The notes: a model not told the origin generated them from the letters alone. A DNA stretch of 64,000 nucleotides from Stappia stellulata (GCF_020176715.1 NZ_JAIVMF010000006.1:1-64000), one strand, 5' to 3'. Numbered from the stretch's first letter, positions 46,867-56,694 are shown. Translations and numbers: made by a program.

Positions 46867-48063
46867 TTACAGCGCGCGGCGTGCGCCGCGGGTCGTGAAG
46901 AAGACAAGGGCCGCGAGAAAGCCATGGACGGCGATGATCGCGGCCAGCGCCAGGCCCGAGCCGTCGAGCGAGGCACTGACGCCGATGCCGATCACAGCGG
47001 CCGTTGCCATCTGCCCGATACCCATGAGCGAAGAGGCCGTGCCGGCACGCTCCGGAAAGGGCATCAGTGCCGCCGCCTGGGATTGCGGCAGCGCGAGGCC
47101 GACGCCGGCCATATAGATCATCATCGGGGCGACGACAGAGGCGGCCGAGGGCGCGAGGCCAAGCGCGATCAGCATCGCCGCTCCGCCAACCGCCAGACAA
47201 CCGACGCCAAGCGCAATCGTTCGCTCCACGCCGTGGCGCGGCGCGACCTTCTGGCCGATCACGGTTCCGCAGACATAGGCGCCCGCGCAGATGCCGAAGG
47301 CGATGCCGTAGACCGACGGCGTCAATCCATAGCCGTCCTGCAGCACGAAGGACGATCCCGAAATGAAGGCGAAGAGGCCGGAATAGGTCAGCGTGACGAT
47401 GATCAGATAGGCACGAAACAGCCCGTGGCGCAGCAACGAGGCAAAGCCGCGCAACAGCGCGGCCGGCGAGAACCGCTCGGTTTCGGGCTGCTTCAGGGTT
47501 TCCGGAAGTCCGCGCGCGATGGCAAGCATCACCACCACGGCGAAGACGAGCGAGACCAGAAAGACGAACCGCCAGCCGCCGGCACTTGCGATCAGACCGC
47601 CGAAGAACGGCGCGATCGCCGGGGCAAGGCCCATGATCGAGCCCATGCGGGCGAGTTCCTGGCCGGCACGCGGCCCCTCATAGAGATCGCGCACCACGGC
47701 GCGTGCCAGAACCACGGGACCTGCCGCGCCGAAGGCCTGCAGGAACCGTGCGACAATCAGGATCTCCACCGTCGGCGCCAGCGTGCAGGCGAGGCTCGCC
47801 ACGGCATAGATGGCAAGACCCGTGAGCAGGACGGGCTTGCGTCCGAGCCGGTCGGCGAGCGGACCGTAGAAGATCTGTCCAACGGCGAAGCCGACCAGAA
47901 ACATCGACAGCGTCAGCTGGACGGAGGCATTGACGGTTCCCAGGTCGCGCATGATGCCGGGCAGGGCCGGGAGATACATGTCGGTCGACAGCGGTCCGAG
48001 CGCCGTCAGGCAGGCAAGCAGGATCGTCAGCAACCACGTGTCCGGCTTGAGCATGCGAAACAT
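46867..48063 (-). CDS. Bcr/CflA family multidrug efflux MFS transporter
   Basis: A 398-residue inner-membrane protein with 12 TM helices. The family signature is clear: LGPLSTDMYLPALPGIMRDLG in TM1, then GFAVGQIFYGPLADRLGRKPVLLTG, and the motif FLQAFGAAGPVVLARAVVRDLYEG in TM4-5. Members expel drugs or short peptides. It ends 23 bp from the convergent penicillin-binding-protein gene. Confidence 0.92.
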   Translation of the reverse strand: MFRMLKPDTWLLTILLACLTALGPLSTDMYLPALPGIMRDLGTVNASVQLTLSMFLVGFAVGQIFYGPLADRLGRKPVLLTGLAIYAVASLACTLAPTVEILIVARFLQAFGAAGPVVLARAVVRDLYEGPRAGQELARMGSIMGLAPAIAPFFGGLIASAGGWRFVFLVSLVFAVVVMLAIARGLPETLKQPETERFSPAALLRGFASLLRHGLFRAYLIIVTLTYSGLFAFISGSSFVLQDGYGLTPSVYGIAFGICAGAYVCGTVIGQKVAPRHGVERTIALGVGCLAVGGAAMLIALGLAPSAASVVAPMMIYMAGVGLALPQSQAAALMPFPERAGTASSLMGIGQMATAAVIGIGVSASLDGSGLALAAIIAVHGFLAALVFFTTRGARRAL

Positions 48064-48123
48064 CCCTGAGGCATTCGGCGAGAGCGGCCGGAATCGGCCG
48101 CGAAAGGAAATGGCGGGCGGCGG

Positions 48124-48861
48124 TCAGCCGTAAAGATGCAGGGAGCCCCCCTCCTGCCGCAACCAGGCGCGGGCCTCGTCCGTCTGCGGGGCGAGATCCC
48201 GGCACAGGCGCCAGAAGGCCGGTCCGTGGTTCATCTCGGCGAGATGGGCAACCTCATGCGCTGCGACGTAATCCAGGATCGCGGGCGGCGCAAGCACGAG
48301 ACGCCAGCAAAACGACAGCTGCCCGGTGGCGCTGCAGGAGCCCCAGCGGCTGCGGGTGTCGCGAAGGGTGATCCCGGACGGCTGGCGGCCGAGCGTTGTC
48401 GCATGCAGCGCGACCGCCGTCTCCAGATCCCGCCGCGCCTCCCGCTTCAGCCAGTCGCGCAGCCGGCGCGGCAGATGGTCGGGCCCGCCGGGAACGCTGA
48501 GAACCGGCCCGCTTTCACCGTCGCGTACCCGCACCAGTCCGCGCAGCCCGTCGGCGGCCTCGATGACATGCTCGACACCGCGGAAGGGGAGGCTCGATCC
48601 GTCGGCAAAGGGCGTGATGTCCGCGCGCTTTTCAAGCTGACCCGCAAGCCAGCCGCGCTGCCGCTCGGCAAAGGCCCGCGCCGTCTCCAGCGTGCCGCGT
48701 GCCGGCACCGTCAGCACCGGGTCGCCGCCGCTGGCGGGAACCCGGAGGATGTAGCGTTTGGCGCGCGGATTGCGCACCAGCCGGACCGTCAGGCGCCGGG
48801 CATCAAGTGTCAGGTCCAGCGCATCCGGAAGGGGGTCGGTCGCGCGAAACCAGCGCATCAC
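48124..48861 (-). CDS. YgjP/M48-like metal-dependent hydrolase
   Basis: 245 residues with a zinc-metallopeptidase-like C-terminal part: the HExxH motif in VAAHEVAHLAEMNHGPAFW and the preceding RWGSCSATGQLSFCWRLVLAPP typical of YgjP (DUF45). E. coli YgjP has been described as a UTP pyrophosphatase, so the peptidase-like motif need not mean proteolysis. The start overlaps the moeB-like stop by ATGA. Confidence 0.88.
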   Translation of the reverse strand: MMRWFRATDPLPDALDLTLDARRLTVRLVRNPRAKRYILRVPASGGDPVLTVPARGTLETARAFAERQRGWLAGQLEKRADITPFADGSSLPFRGVEHVIEAADGLRGLVRVRDGESGPVLSVPGGPDHLPRRLRDWLKREARRDLETAVALHATTLGRQPSGITLRDTRSRWGSCSATGQLSFCWRLVLAPPAILDYVAAHEVAHLAEMNHGPAFWRLCRDLAPQTDEARAWLRQEGGSLHLYG

Positions 48862-49664
48862 CCGCGCCCCGCCAGATCGTCATAGCGAAGCGGTGCTTCG
48901 CCGTTCAGCGGATTTTTCGCCGACCAGCGGTAGCGGATCGTCTCGAAGCGCATGTCGCGCGCATCGACCAGAAGCAGCCGCCCGACCAGCCCCTCGCCAA
49001 AGCCGGCGATCTCCTTGATCGCCTCCATCGCCTGCATGGTTCCGATCATGCCGGTGAGCGCGCCCAGAACGCCGGCTTCCGCGCAGGTCGGCACGATGCC
49101 CTCGGCGGGACGGTCAGGGAAGATGCAGCGATAGGTCGGATTCGGCGTGCCGTCGGCAGCGGTCTCGTGAGGTTTCAGCAATGTCAGCGACCCGTCGAGA
49201 CGTCCGACCGCTCCCGTCACCAACGGCTTTTTGGCGAAGAAACAGGCATCCGAAACCAGATAGCGGGTGGCAAAATTGTCCGACCCGTCGACCACGAGAT
49301 CATAGCGCGAAATCAGCGTCAGCGCATTGTGCGGCGCGAGCCGTTCCGCATGGGGCTCGACCTTGACGTGCGGATTGAGCCGCGAGATCGCCTCCGCGGC
49401 GCTGGCGACCTTGGGTTCGCCAAGCTGGTCGGTGTCATGGATGACCTGACGCTGCAGGTTGGACAGCGAGACGGTGTCATTGTCGACGACCCCGAGCGTT
49501 CCGACGCCGGCGGCGGCGAGATACTGAAGCACGGGCGAGCCGAGACCGCCCGCGCCGATGACCAGCACGCGGGCAGCTTTCAGTTTCTGCTGTCCCGGAC
49601 CGCCCACGTCCTGAAGGACGATATGACGGGCGTAGCGTTCGAGTTCGGCAGGGCTCAGGCTCAT
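48858..49664 (-). CDS. moeB: MoeB/ThiF family adenylyltransferase
   Basis: An E1-like enzyme that adenylates the C-terminus of a ubiquitin-fold sulfur carrier such as MoaD or ThiS. 268 residues: nucleotide motif VLVIGAGGLGSPVLQYLAAAG, VVDNDTVSLSNLQRQVIH, DGSDNFATRYLVSDAC and PTCAEAGVLGALTGMIG. The CxxC pairs that bind zinc in E. coli MoeB are incomplete here (TYRC, and none at the C-terminus). The ATG at 49664 precedes the conserved LSPAELERYARHI. It lies after hrcA and before the ygjP-like gene. Confidence 0.88.
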   Translation of the reverse strand: MSLSPAELERYARHIVLQDVGGPGQQKLKAARVLVIGAGGLGSPVLQYLAAAGVGTLGVVDNDTVSLSNLQRQVIHDTDQLGEPKVASAAEAISRLNPHVKVEPHAERLAPHNALTLISRYDLVVDGSDNFATRYLVSDACFFAKKPLVTGAVGRLDGSLTLLKPHETAADGTPNPTYRCIFPDRPAEGIVPTCAEAGVLGALTGMIGTMQAMEAIKEIAGFGEGLVGRLLLVDARDMRFETIRYRWSAKNPLNGEAPLRYDDLAGRG

Positions 49665-49759
49665 GTCAGGCTCGTTCTTGAAATTCGTGAGGCCAGCGGC
49701 CGCGACAGGGCGCTGCGGCGGGACGCACGCCCGGCGGCATGCCACCTTGTCACGGCATA

Positions 49760-50827
49760 TCAGCGCAGCAGGCGTCCGACCAGACGGGCGGTGTAATCGA
49801 CCATCGGAATGATGCGCGCGTAGTTCAGCCGGGTCGGGCCGATCACGCCGAGAACGCCGATGATCCGTTCGTCCTGGTCCCGGAACGGCGAGACGACGAT
49901 GGAGGATCCCGAGAGGGAAAACAGCTTGTTCTCCGACCCGATGAAGATGCGCACCCCGTCGCCGCCCTCGGCAGCGGTCAATAGCTGGATCAGGTCGCGC
50001 TTGTTTTCCAGATCGTCGAACAGCAGGCGGATGCGCTCAAGGTCCTGTTCCGCCTCCAGATCCGACAAAAGGTTGGAGCGGCCGCGCACGATGAGCGAAC
50101 CAACCTCGCCCCCGGTTCCCGCCCGCGTCGCGATGCCGAGTTCGACGAGTTTGGCGGTGAGTTCGTCGAGTTCCGCCTGATGCCGGTCGCGCTGCGCCTC
50201 AAGCTCGACGCGGGCCTCCGCCAGCGTGCGGCCCCGAATCAGGTTGGTGAGATAATTCGACGCCTCGATCAGCGCCGATTGCGGCAGGCCGGGCGGCAGG
50301 TCGACGATGCGATTTTCAACCGAGCCGTCGTCGGCCACCAGAACCACCAGCGCCTTCAGCGGCTCGATGCGGACGAATTCGACATGGCGCAGGCGCGCAT
50401 CGGCCTTGTGGGTGAAGACCACACCGGCACCGCGCGACAGGCCGGACAGCATCTGGCTGGCTTCCGTCAGCAATTGTTCCGAGGTGCGTTCGCTCTGGGC
50501 GGCCTTCACCTGGATCTCGATCTGCGAGCGCTCCTCGCGGGTGAGATCGCCGACCTCCAGCAGCGCATCGACAAAGAAACGCAAGCCGCCCTCGGTCGGC
50601 AGGCGTCCGGCGGAGGTATGCGGCGCATAGAGCAATCCGGCATGCTCCAGATCCGACATGATATTGCGGATGGAGGCCGGAGACAGGCGGATCGACGGGT
50701 GACGGGAGAGATTGCGCGAGCCAACGGGCTCGCCCGTGTCCAGGTAGCTCTCGACAATCGCCCGGAAAATCTCGCGCGAGCGCTGGTCCAGCTCGCTCAG
50801 GCTGACGGAGGGAACACCCAATGTCAC
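49760..50827 (-). CDS. hrcA: Heat-inducible transcription repressor HrcA
   Basis: Represses chaperone genes by binding CIRCE operators; GroEL modulates it. I start at the GTG at 50827, after CGAGGAA at suitable spacing, giving 355 residues. The winged-helix domain has [26 protein letters not shown] and [34 protein letters not shown], as in all HrcA proteins. It is divergent from rph, a common arrangement. The gene downstream is moeB-like, not grpE. No CIRCE element is visible upstream. Confidence 0.94.
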   Translation of the reverse strand: MTLGVPSVSLSELDQRSREIFRAIVESYLDTGEPVGSRNLSRHPSIRLSPASIRNIMSDLEHAGLLYAPHTSAGRLPTEGGLRFFVDALLEVGDLTREERSQIEIQVKAAQSERTSEQLLTEASQMLSGLSRGAGVVFTHKADARLRHVEFVRIEPLKALVVLVADDGSVENRIVDLPPGLPQSALIEASNYLTNLIRGRTLAEARVELEAQRDRHQAELDELTAKLVELGIATRAGTGGEVGSLIVRGRSNLLSDLEAEQDLERIRLLFDDLENKRDLIQLLTAAEGGDGVRIFIGSENKLFSLSGSSIVVSPFRDQDERIIGVLGVIGPTRLNYARIIPMVDYTARLVGRLLR

Positions 50828-51090
50828 GTTTGCATTCCTCGTTTTCCAGATCGCAACGGCTGACAGGCCATTCGACCTTCCCCGGAATATAACGCGTCTT
50901 TGCGCGATAGAGAGGTCCTGTCTTGCATTTTTCGGGCACCTCGACCCGGAAGCGGCGCGCTCCGGCGCGTCGGCGCGCGCGACCATAGGCAGAGAAGCGT
51001 TTTCTCGCGGCTCCGTTTGCATTAGAAGTGCGGCCAACACACGGCGGGCGCAAGCGACGCGCCGCCAGAACCGGCAGGAAAGGGATCCAC

Positions 51091-51804
51091 ATGCGGCCAT
51101 CCAAACGTGCAGCAGACGAGTTGCGCGCCGTCACACTGGAGCGCGGCGTCTCGAAACACGCGGAAGGCTCGTGCCTCGTCAAGTTCGGCGACACCCATGT
51201 CCTGTGCACCGCAAGCCTCGAGGAGCGCATTCCGCCGTGGCTGCGCGGGCAGAACCGCGGGTGGGTCACGGCCGAATACGGCATGCTGCCGCGCGCCACC
51301 GGCGACCGCATGCGCCGCGAGGCCTCCGCCGGCAAGCAGTCCGGCCGCACCCAGGAAATTCAGCGCCTGATCGGTCGCTCGCTGCGCGCGGTCGTCGATC
51401 TGCCGTCGCTCGGCGAACGCCAGATCTCGGTCGATTGCGACGTTCTCCAGGCCGATGGCGGCACGCGCACGGCCGCGATCACCGGCGCCTGGGTGGCGCT
51501 GAAGGATTGCATCGAGTGGATGCGGGCGCGCGAGATGGTCTCCGCGCCGGTGCTGAAGGACCATATCGCCGCGATTTCCTGCGGCATCTACGGCGGCAAG
51601 CCGGTGCTCGACCTCGATTATCTTGAAGATTCCGACGCCGACACCGATGCGAATTTCGTGATGACCGGCTCCGGCGGCATCGTCGAGATCCAGGGCACGG
51701 CGGAGGGCACGCCCTTCTCAGAAGAGGAATTCGCCCAGCTGCTGGCCCTTGCCAAGAAGGGGATCGGGCAGTTGGTCGATTTCCAGAAAATGGCGATTTC
51801 CTGA
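51091..51804 (+). CDS. rph: Ribonuclease PH
   Basis: A phosphorolytic 3'-5' exoribonuclease that trims tRNA precursors. The 237 residues start [61 protein letters not shown] and [20 protein letters not shown] are hallmark segments, and [15 protein letters not shown] contains the phosphate-binding site. The start at 51091 fits the family; the open frame from 51028 does not. It is the first gene of an rph-rdgB-hemW unit. Confidence 0.95.
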   Translation: MRPSKRAADELRAVTLERGVSKHAEGSCLVKFGDTHVLCTASLEERIPPWLRGQNRGWVTAEYGMLPRATGDRMRREASAGKQSGRTQEIQRLIGRSLRAVVDLPSLGERQISVDCDVLQADGGTRTAAITGAWVALKDCIEWMRAREMVSAPVLKDHIAAISCGIYGGKPVLDLDYLEDSDADTDANFVMTGSGGIVEIQGTAEGTPFSEEEFAQLLALAKKGIGQLVDFQKMAIS

Positions 51805-51811
51805 GGATCCC

Positions 51812-52471
51812 ATGTCCAACGCCAGTGAGACACCGCACCGCCGGCTCGAGCCGGGCCGCATCGTGATCGCCAGCCACAATCCCGGCAAGTTGCGCGAGAT
51901 CGAGGATCTCATGGCGCCCTACGGGTTTAAGGTGGTTTCCGCCGGCGCGCTCGACCTGCCCGAGCCGGAAGAGACCGGCACGACCTTCGAGGCCAACGCC
52001 GAACTGAAGGCCGTCGCGGCGGCGACCGCCAGCGGCCTGCCGGCCCTTGCCGACGACAGTGGCTTTTGCGTCGCGGCCCTTGACGGTCAGCCGGGCGTCT
52101 ATTCGGCGCGCTGGGGCGGTCCGGAGAAGGACTTCGCCATGGCCATGCGCACGGTGGAGGAAAAGCTGCAGGCGGCCGGCGCCACGACCGACGCACAGCG
52201 GCGCGGATCCTTCGTCGCGGTGCTGTGCCTGGCGTGGCCGGACGGGGAAAGCGTGTTCTTCCGCGGCGAGATCGAAGGACAGATCGTCTGGCCGCCGCGC
52301 GGCGACGGCGGGTTCGGCTACGACCCGATGTTCCAGCCCGACGGTCACAGCCGCACCTTCGCGGAAATGTCGCCGGAGGAGAAACACGGCCGCTCGCTGG
52401 ACGGCCCGGCCCTGTCCCATCGTGCCCGCGCCTTTCAGACGTTTTCGAAAGCCTGCCTGGAGAGCGCATGA
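51812..52471 (+). CDS. rdgB: XTP/dITP diphosphatase (RdgB/HAM1)
   Basis: Removes non-canonical purine triphosphates such as ITP and XTP. 219 residues with the substrate motif [53 protein letters not shown] and [13 protein letters not shown]. It starts 7 bp after rph and overlaps hemW by ATGA. Confidence 0.95.
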   Translation: MSNASETPHRRLEPGRIVIASHNPGKLREIEDLMAPYGFKVVSAGALDLPEPEETGTTFEANAELKAVAAATASGLPALADDSGFCVAALDGQPGVYSARWGGPEKDFAMAMRTVEEKLQAAGATTDAQRRGSFVAVLCLAWPDGESVFFRGEIEGQIVWPPRGDGGFGYDPMFQPDGHSRTFAEMSPEEKHGRSLDGPALSHRARAFQTFSKACLESA

Positions 52472-53625
52472 CTTACGAGGGCGACGGCGGGTTCGGCATC
52501 TATGTGCATTGGCCGTTCTGCGAGGCCAAATGCCCCTATTGCGATTTCAACAGTCACGTCCGCCATGCGGGCGTCGACCAGCCCCGCTTCGCGCGCGCCT
52601 TCGAGCGTGAACTGAAGACCTTTGCCGAGCGCACGCGCGGACGGCGGGTCGATTCCATCTTTCTGGGCGGCGGCACGCCGTCGCTGATGGATCCGGCGAC
52701 GGTCGCCCGCGTGCTCGACGCGATCTCCGGGCTGTGGAGCGTGGCTCCCGATGCGGAAATCACAATGGAGGCCAACCCCTCCTCCGTCGAGGCAACCCGC
52801 TTCAAGGGCTATCGCGCGGCCGGCGTCAACCGGCTGTCGCTCGGCGTCCAGGCGCTGAACGATCCGGACCTGAAACGCCTCGGGCGCCTGCATGATGTCG
52901 CTCAGGCCAAAACGGCGATCGGCATCGCCCGCGACACGTTTCCGCGCATTTCCTTCGACCTGATCTACGCGCGGCCCGACCAGACGGCACGCGATTGGCA
53001 GGCGGAACTCTCCGAGGCCATCGATCTCGCGGCCGACCATCTGTCGCTCTATCAACTGACGATCGAGCAGGGCACGCCCTATTTCGAGCTTCAGCGCACC
53101 GGCAAGCTGATCGTGCCCGATCCGGACACCGCCGCCCATCTCTACGACCTGACGCAGGACATCTGCGAGACGCGCGGCATGCCGGCCTATGAGGTGTCGA
53201 ACCACGCCGTTCCCGGCGCGGAATCGCGCCACAATCTCGTCTACTGGCGCTACGGCGACTATGTCGGCGTCGGTCCCGGCGCGCATGGGCGCCTGACGGG
53301 GGGCAACGGCAAGTTCGCGACCGCGACGGAGCGCCACCCGGAAACCTGGCTCGAGGCTGTCGAGACCCGCGGCGACGGCCTGGTCGAGGATCAGGCGCTG
53401 ACCCAGGAAGAACAGGGCGACGAATATCTGGTGATGGGCCTGCGGCTGGTGGAAGGCATCGACCTGACCCGCTACGAGGCCATCGCCGGCCGGGCAATCG
53501 ATTCAAGGCGCATCGCCCAGCTTGTGGAACATGGCATGGTGGAGCATCTGGAGGACAATCGGGTCCGCGCCACGCCGGCCGGATTCCTCGTTCTTGACGC
53601 CGTCGTCGCCGACCTGGCCGCCTGA
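52468..53625 (+). CDS. hemW: Radical SAM heme chaperone HemW
   Basis: A 385-residue CPO-like radical SAM protein that binds heme and delivers it to respiratory proteins. The cluster motif is [11 protein letters not shown] (C-x3-C-x2-C, with the extra adjacent Cys position occupied by D-F rather than a fourth Cys seen in true HemN). [23 protein letters not shown] and [15 protein letters not shown] are family landmarks. It overlaps rdgB by 4 bp. Confidence 0.93.
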   Translation: MTYEGDGGFGIYVHWPFCEAKCPYCDFNSHVRHAGVDQPRFARAFERELKTFAERTRGRRVDSIFLGGGTPSLMDPATVARVLDAISGLWSVAPDAEITMEANPSSVEATRFKGYRAAGVNRLSLGVQALNDPDLKRLGRLHDVAQAKTAIGIARDTFPRISFDLIYARPDQTARDWQAELSEAIDLAADHLSLYQLTIEQGTPYFELQRTGKLIVPDPDTAAHLYDLTQDICETRGMPAYEVSNHAVPGAESRHNLVYWRYGDYVGVGPGAHGRLTGGNGKFATATERHPETWLEAVETRGDGLVEDQALTQEEQGDEYLVMGLRLVEGIDLTRYEAIAGRAIDSRRIAQLVEHGMVEHLEDNRVRATPAGFLVLDAVVADLAA

Positions 53626-53657
53626 CAGGGCAGATTTCACGAGAATCGAAAGATTTT

Positions 53658-53668
53658 TTGCATCGCAA
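53658..53668. promoter_or_regulatory. Possible PhaR-type site 1
   Basis: TTGCATCGCAA is a perfect TTGC-N3-GCAA palindrome in the AT-rich gap before the PHB depolymerase gene. PhaR regulators of PHB granule genes bind TGC...GCA-type sequences, so this is a candidate; CGCAACAGGTTGCG overlaps it. Confidence 0.35.
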
Positions 53669-53776
53669 CAGGTTGCGCGCGCATCCCTTTTCGTCCGAGC
53701 GCGGCATTTTTGCAGCAATTGCGGAGTATCGACCTCCGTCGCGGTTGATGCGACGCAATCTCTTTGTCATATTATT

Positions 53777-53787
53777 TTGCAATGCGA
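53777..53787. promoter_or_regulatory. Possible PhaR-type site 2
   Basis: TTGCAATGCGA is a near-copy of the TTGC-N3-GCAA site at 53658, 57 bp before the GTG start of the depolymerase gene. Confidence 0.3.
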
Positions 53788-53843
53788 AATAAATGTCGCG
53801 GCCGTCCGTGCGACAGGGCCGGGACCAAAGAAGGGTCGATCGC

Positions 53844-55478
53844 GTGCCATTCTATCATATGTATGAATTCAATCACGCGGCCATGAGTCCGATGCGGGCG
53901 ACGGCCGACATGACCCGCCTCTATTTCCAGAACCCGCTCAACCCGCTCACCCATACGCCCCTCGGCCGTTCGGTCGCAGCCGGGTGCGAGCTGGTCGAGC
54001 GCATGACGCGGCGCTACGGAAAACCGGAATTCGGGCTCGACGAAACCACCGTCAGCGGCGTCAAGGTTCCGGTCCGCGAGGAAGTGGTCTGGAGCAAGCC
54101 GTTCTGCAATCTGCTGCATTTCGACCGCAAGCTCGGCACGAAGCAGCGCCAGGATCCCAGGATCCTCATCATCGCGCCGATGTCGGGCCACTATGCGACC
54201 TTGCTGCGCGGCACGGTGGAAACGCTTCTTCCGCGCGCCGATGTCTATATCACCGACTGGATCGACGCGCGCATGGTGCCTGCAAACCAGGGCCGCTTCG
54301 ATCTCGACGACTACATCGACTACGTCATCGAGATGCTGCATTTCCTGGGTCCGGACACCCATGTGATGGCGGTCTGCCAGCCCTCGGTGCCCGTGCTTGC
54401 CGCCGTCGCCGTGATGGAGGGGCACGACGATCCGATGGCACCGGCGACAATGACGCTGATGGGCGGGCCGATCGACACGCGGATCAATCCGACGGCGGTC
54501 AACAAGCTTGCCGAAAGCAAGGGCATCGACTGGTTCCGCCGCAACGTGATCATGAAGGTTCCCTTCCCGCAACCGGGCTTCATGCGCGACGTCTATCCGG
54601 GCTTTCTGCAACTCTCGGGCTTCATGAGCATGAACCTCGACCGACACATGACAGCCCATCACGAGTACTTCCAGCACCTGATCGACGGAGACGGCGACAG
54701 CGCGGAGAAGCACCGCGAGTTCTACGACGAGTATCTCGCGGTGATGGATCTCACCGCGGAGTTCTACTTGCAGACCGTGGAGACGGTGTTCATCACCCAC
54801 GCCCTTCCGAAAGGCGAGTTCCGCCATCGCGGCGAGCTCGTCGATTGCAGCAAGATCCGTCGTACGGCGCTGCTCACGGTGGAAGGCGAGAAGGACGACA
54901 TCACCGGCGGCGGCCAGACCAAGGCGGCGCACGACCTGTGCACCGGCCTCGCCGCCGACATGCAGGCCCATTACACGCAGCCCGCGGTCGGCCACTACGG
55001 GGTGTTCAACGGATCGCGCTTCCGCTCGGAAATCGCCCCGCGGGTGATGGATTTCATCCGCACCCACTACAAGCGTCCGAACAACGCGCCCGCGCTGCCG
55101 GAAAGCCCGTTTGAAGTGGCTGTTGCGACCAAGACCGGCTCGACCGCGCCAGCCGCCAGCGCCACTCAGGAAAAGCCCGCCACAAAGGCAAAGCCGGCCC
55201 CCCGGGCAAAGGCCGGAAAGCTCAGCGATCCGCTTGCCGAGGTGCTTCTGGCGGAGCCGCAGGGCGCGGCTGACGATCTCACCGCAATCAGCGGCGTTGG
55301 TCCGAAGCTGCAAACCGCCCTGAACGGCGCCGGCATTTTCCACTATTGGCAGATTGCCGCGCTGACCGATGCGCAGATCGCAGCGCTCGACAGCAAGCTC
55401 GACTTCCGCGGACGGATCGAACGCGACGGCTGGATCGAGCAGGCGCGCAAGCTGGCGAAGCAACCGGCCGAGGGCTGA
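53844..55478 (+). CDS. phaZ: Intracellular PHB depolymerase with C-terminal helix-hairpin-helix domain
   Basis: Mobilises stored polyhydroxybutyrate. From a GTG start (544 residues; AGAAGGGT upstream) the N-terminal 420 residues are a PhaZ alpha/beta-hydrolase with the nucleophile Cys178 in VCQPSVPV, as in intracellular depolymerases. An Ala/Lys/Pro-rich linker follows, then about 68 residues of helix-hairpin-helix type (DDLTAISGVGPKLQTALNGAG ... LDFRGRIERDGWIEQARKLA). That domain is an add-on compared with the usual 400-430-residue enzyme. Alternative starts are ATG 53793 and ATG 53862. It is a monocistronic unit with its own terminator. Confidence 0.9.
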   Translation: MPFYHMYEFNHAAMSPMRATADMTRLYFQNPLNPLTHTPLGRSVAAGCELVERMTRRYGKPEFGLDETTVSGVKVPVREEVVWSKPFCNLLHFDRKLGTKQRQDPRILIIAPMSGHYATLLRGTVETLLPRADVYITDWIDARMVPANQGRFDLDDYIDYVIEMLHFLGPDTHVMAVCQPSVPVLAAVAVMEGHDDPMAPATMTLMGGPIDTRINPTAVNKLAESKGIDWFRRNVIMKVPFPQPGFMRDVYPGFLQLSGFMSMNLDRHMTAHHEYFQHLIDGDGDSAEKHREFYDEYLAVMDLTAEFYLQTVETVFITHALPKGEFRHRGELVDCSKIRRTALLTVEGEKDDITGGGQTKAAHDLCTGLAADMQAHYTQPAVGHYGVFNGSRFRSEIAPRVMDFIRTHYKRPNNAPALPESPFEVAVATKTGSTAPAASATQEKPATKAKPAPRAKAGKLSDPLAEVLLAEPQGAADDLTAISGVGPKLQTALNGAGIFHYWQIAALTDAQIAALDSKLDFRGRIERDGWIEQARKLAKQPAEG

Positions 55479-55518
55479 ACGCATTCCGTCTGTTGTACGT
55501 GTGTTCGACTGCCATTTT

Positions 55519-55551
55519 GGGGCGGGACCGTTACGGTCCCGCCCCTTTTTT
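55519..55551 (+). terminator. Rho-independent terminator of phaZ
   Basis: A perfect 11-bp GC stem (GGGGCGGGACC with GGTCCCGCCCC) with a 5-nt loop and six T follows, 41 bp after the phaZ stop. It cleanly separates phaZ from the cluster that follows. Confidence 0.92.
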
Positions 55552-55900
55552 CGTTCCGGTTCCTGCAACACCGCCATTGCGGGGAGAGGACCGCCAGTCT
55601 GTGGCCCGCGCCACTGATCTGCGGATCGCTTCTAAACGGCCTGGATCATTTCGACGGCCGCCCCTTTTCCGGCAGGACGCGCTCAGGCGGGGCGGCGCGG
55701 CGCGTTTCCGGTTGACAATCCGCGATATACAACTTTAGATTTTAAATTGTCGAGCGATACACCCGGGTTACAGCCCTCGACCGGGCTGCGGATTCCTCAA
55801 GGTATACGCCGGAATCGCGCGCACCCAAAGGGGGGGCGAAACGGCGCTTGCGGAGCGCTGAAGGCAAATTCGCGCGACAGGATGCAAGCGGGAGCAGGCA
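55552..55900 (+). other. Leader region of the 56-61 kb biosynthetic block
   Basis: 349 bases without a supported gene. It contains a good promoter at 55712-55741 in an AT-rich patch, then a 5' leader of about 150 nt with a small hairpin (CAGCCC at 55771-55776 with GGGCTG at 55783-55788) and a G7 run near 55832. I recognise no known riboswitch, but the long leader leaves room for attenuation. Confidence 0.55.
55712..55741 (+). promoter_or_regulatory. Promoter of the first biosynthetic block
   Basis: A perfect -35 TTGACA is 18 bp from TAGATT (4 of 6), in the only AT-rich stretch of the gap. The inferred start of transcription lies about 150 nt before the first ATG. Confidence 0.6.
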
Positions 55901-56692
55901 ATGGAAGCGCAGGTAGAAAACGCCAAGCCGGAAAAGCGCGCGACAGCAACGTCCCGGCGGGGCGAGGCCGACGCGGGTCAGATTGCCAGCGTGGGCAACA
56001 ACATCACCGCGGCCAATGCCGGCTGGACCTTCGGCGGCCAGACGCCCAATCACTTTGCCGATCACGTGCGCCGCTCCATCCCGATGTATGCCGAGGGGCA
56101 CAAGCTCGCCTGTGAGTTGAGCGACTACTTCGTTCAGGACGGCACCGCCTGTTACGAGCTTGGCAGCTCGGTCGGCGAGCTGATTGCCAAGGTCGCGACC
56201 CGGCATGCGGCGCATCAGAATGTCCGCTGGGTCGGCATCGACAGCGTCGAGGCGATGACGCTGAAGGCGCGCGAGGAACATGGCCATCTCGGCATCGAGT
56301 TCGTCACCTCCGATATTCTGCGGTTCGCCTTCGAGCGCGCAAATCTCTTCCTGTCCTACTACACGATCCAGTTCACCCCGCTGGCGGTTCGGGCGCAACT
56401 GATCCGGAAACTCTACGATTCCCTGCTGCCCGGCGGCGGACTGATCATGTTCGAGAAGGTCCGGGGATCGGATCCGGTGGCGCAGGATCTTCTCTCCAGC
56501 CTCTATGTCGACTTCAAGATGGAGCAGGGCTTCCACCCAGCGGAGATCATCGCGAAAAGCAAGAGCCTCAAGGGCATTTTGAACCCGCAGACGTCGGAGG
56601 AAAACGTCCGGGCCTTGCGCGAGGCCGGCTTCTCGTCGGTCTTCACGGTGATGCGCTACCTCAGCTTCGTCGGCTACCTGGCGATCAAGTAA
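55901..56692 (+). CDS. CmoA-like SAM-dependent enzyme
   Basis: 263 residues. After about 45 variable residues it aligns along its length with CmoA, the carboxy-SAM synthase of tRNA cmo5U formation: HFADHVRRSIPMY (CmoA RSVPGY), CYELGSSVGE (YDLGCSLG), YYTIQFTPL (FTLQFLEP), KLYDSLLPGGGLIMFEK (KIYQGLNPGGALVLSEK) and FHPAEIIAKSKSLKGIL. The CmoA arginine in SQKRSML that contacts carboxy-SAM is not clearly kept (KSKSL here). No cmoB gene is adjacent, so a tRNA role is unlikely. It may make carboxy-SAM for a metabolite or be an ordinary methyltransferase. It leads the operon. Confidence 0.75.
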   Translation: MEAQVENAKPEKRATATSRRGEADAGQIASVGNNITAANAGWTFGGQTPNHFADHVRRSIPMYAEGHKLACELSDYFVQDGTACYELGSSVGELIAKVATRHAAHQNVRWVGIDSVEAMTLKAREEHGHLGIEFVTSDILRFAFERANLFLSYYTIQFTPLAVRAQLIRKLYDSLLPGGGLIMFEKVRGSDPVAQDLLSSLYVDFKMEQGFHPAEIIAKSKSLKGILNPQTSEENVRALREAGFSSVFTVMRYLSFVGYLAIK

Positions 56693-56694
56693 CA

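Noticed and set aside
50828-51090. Search for a CIRCE element between hrcA and rph
   Set aside because: No TTAGCACTC-N9-GAGTGCTAA-like sequence is present; only short partial matches.
53772-55577. A 601-codon minus-strand open frame
   Set aside because: It is antisense to phaZ and runs over the phaZ terminator; composition is typical of a shadow frame.
55741-55900. Possible SAM or SAH riboswitch in the leader of the SAM-enzyme operon
   Set aside because: A small hairpin is present but the conserved cores of known SAM or SAH riboswitches are not visible.
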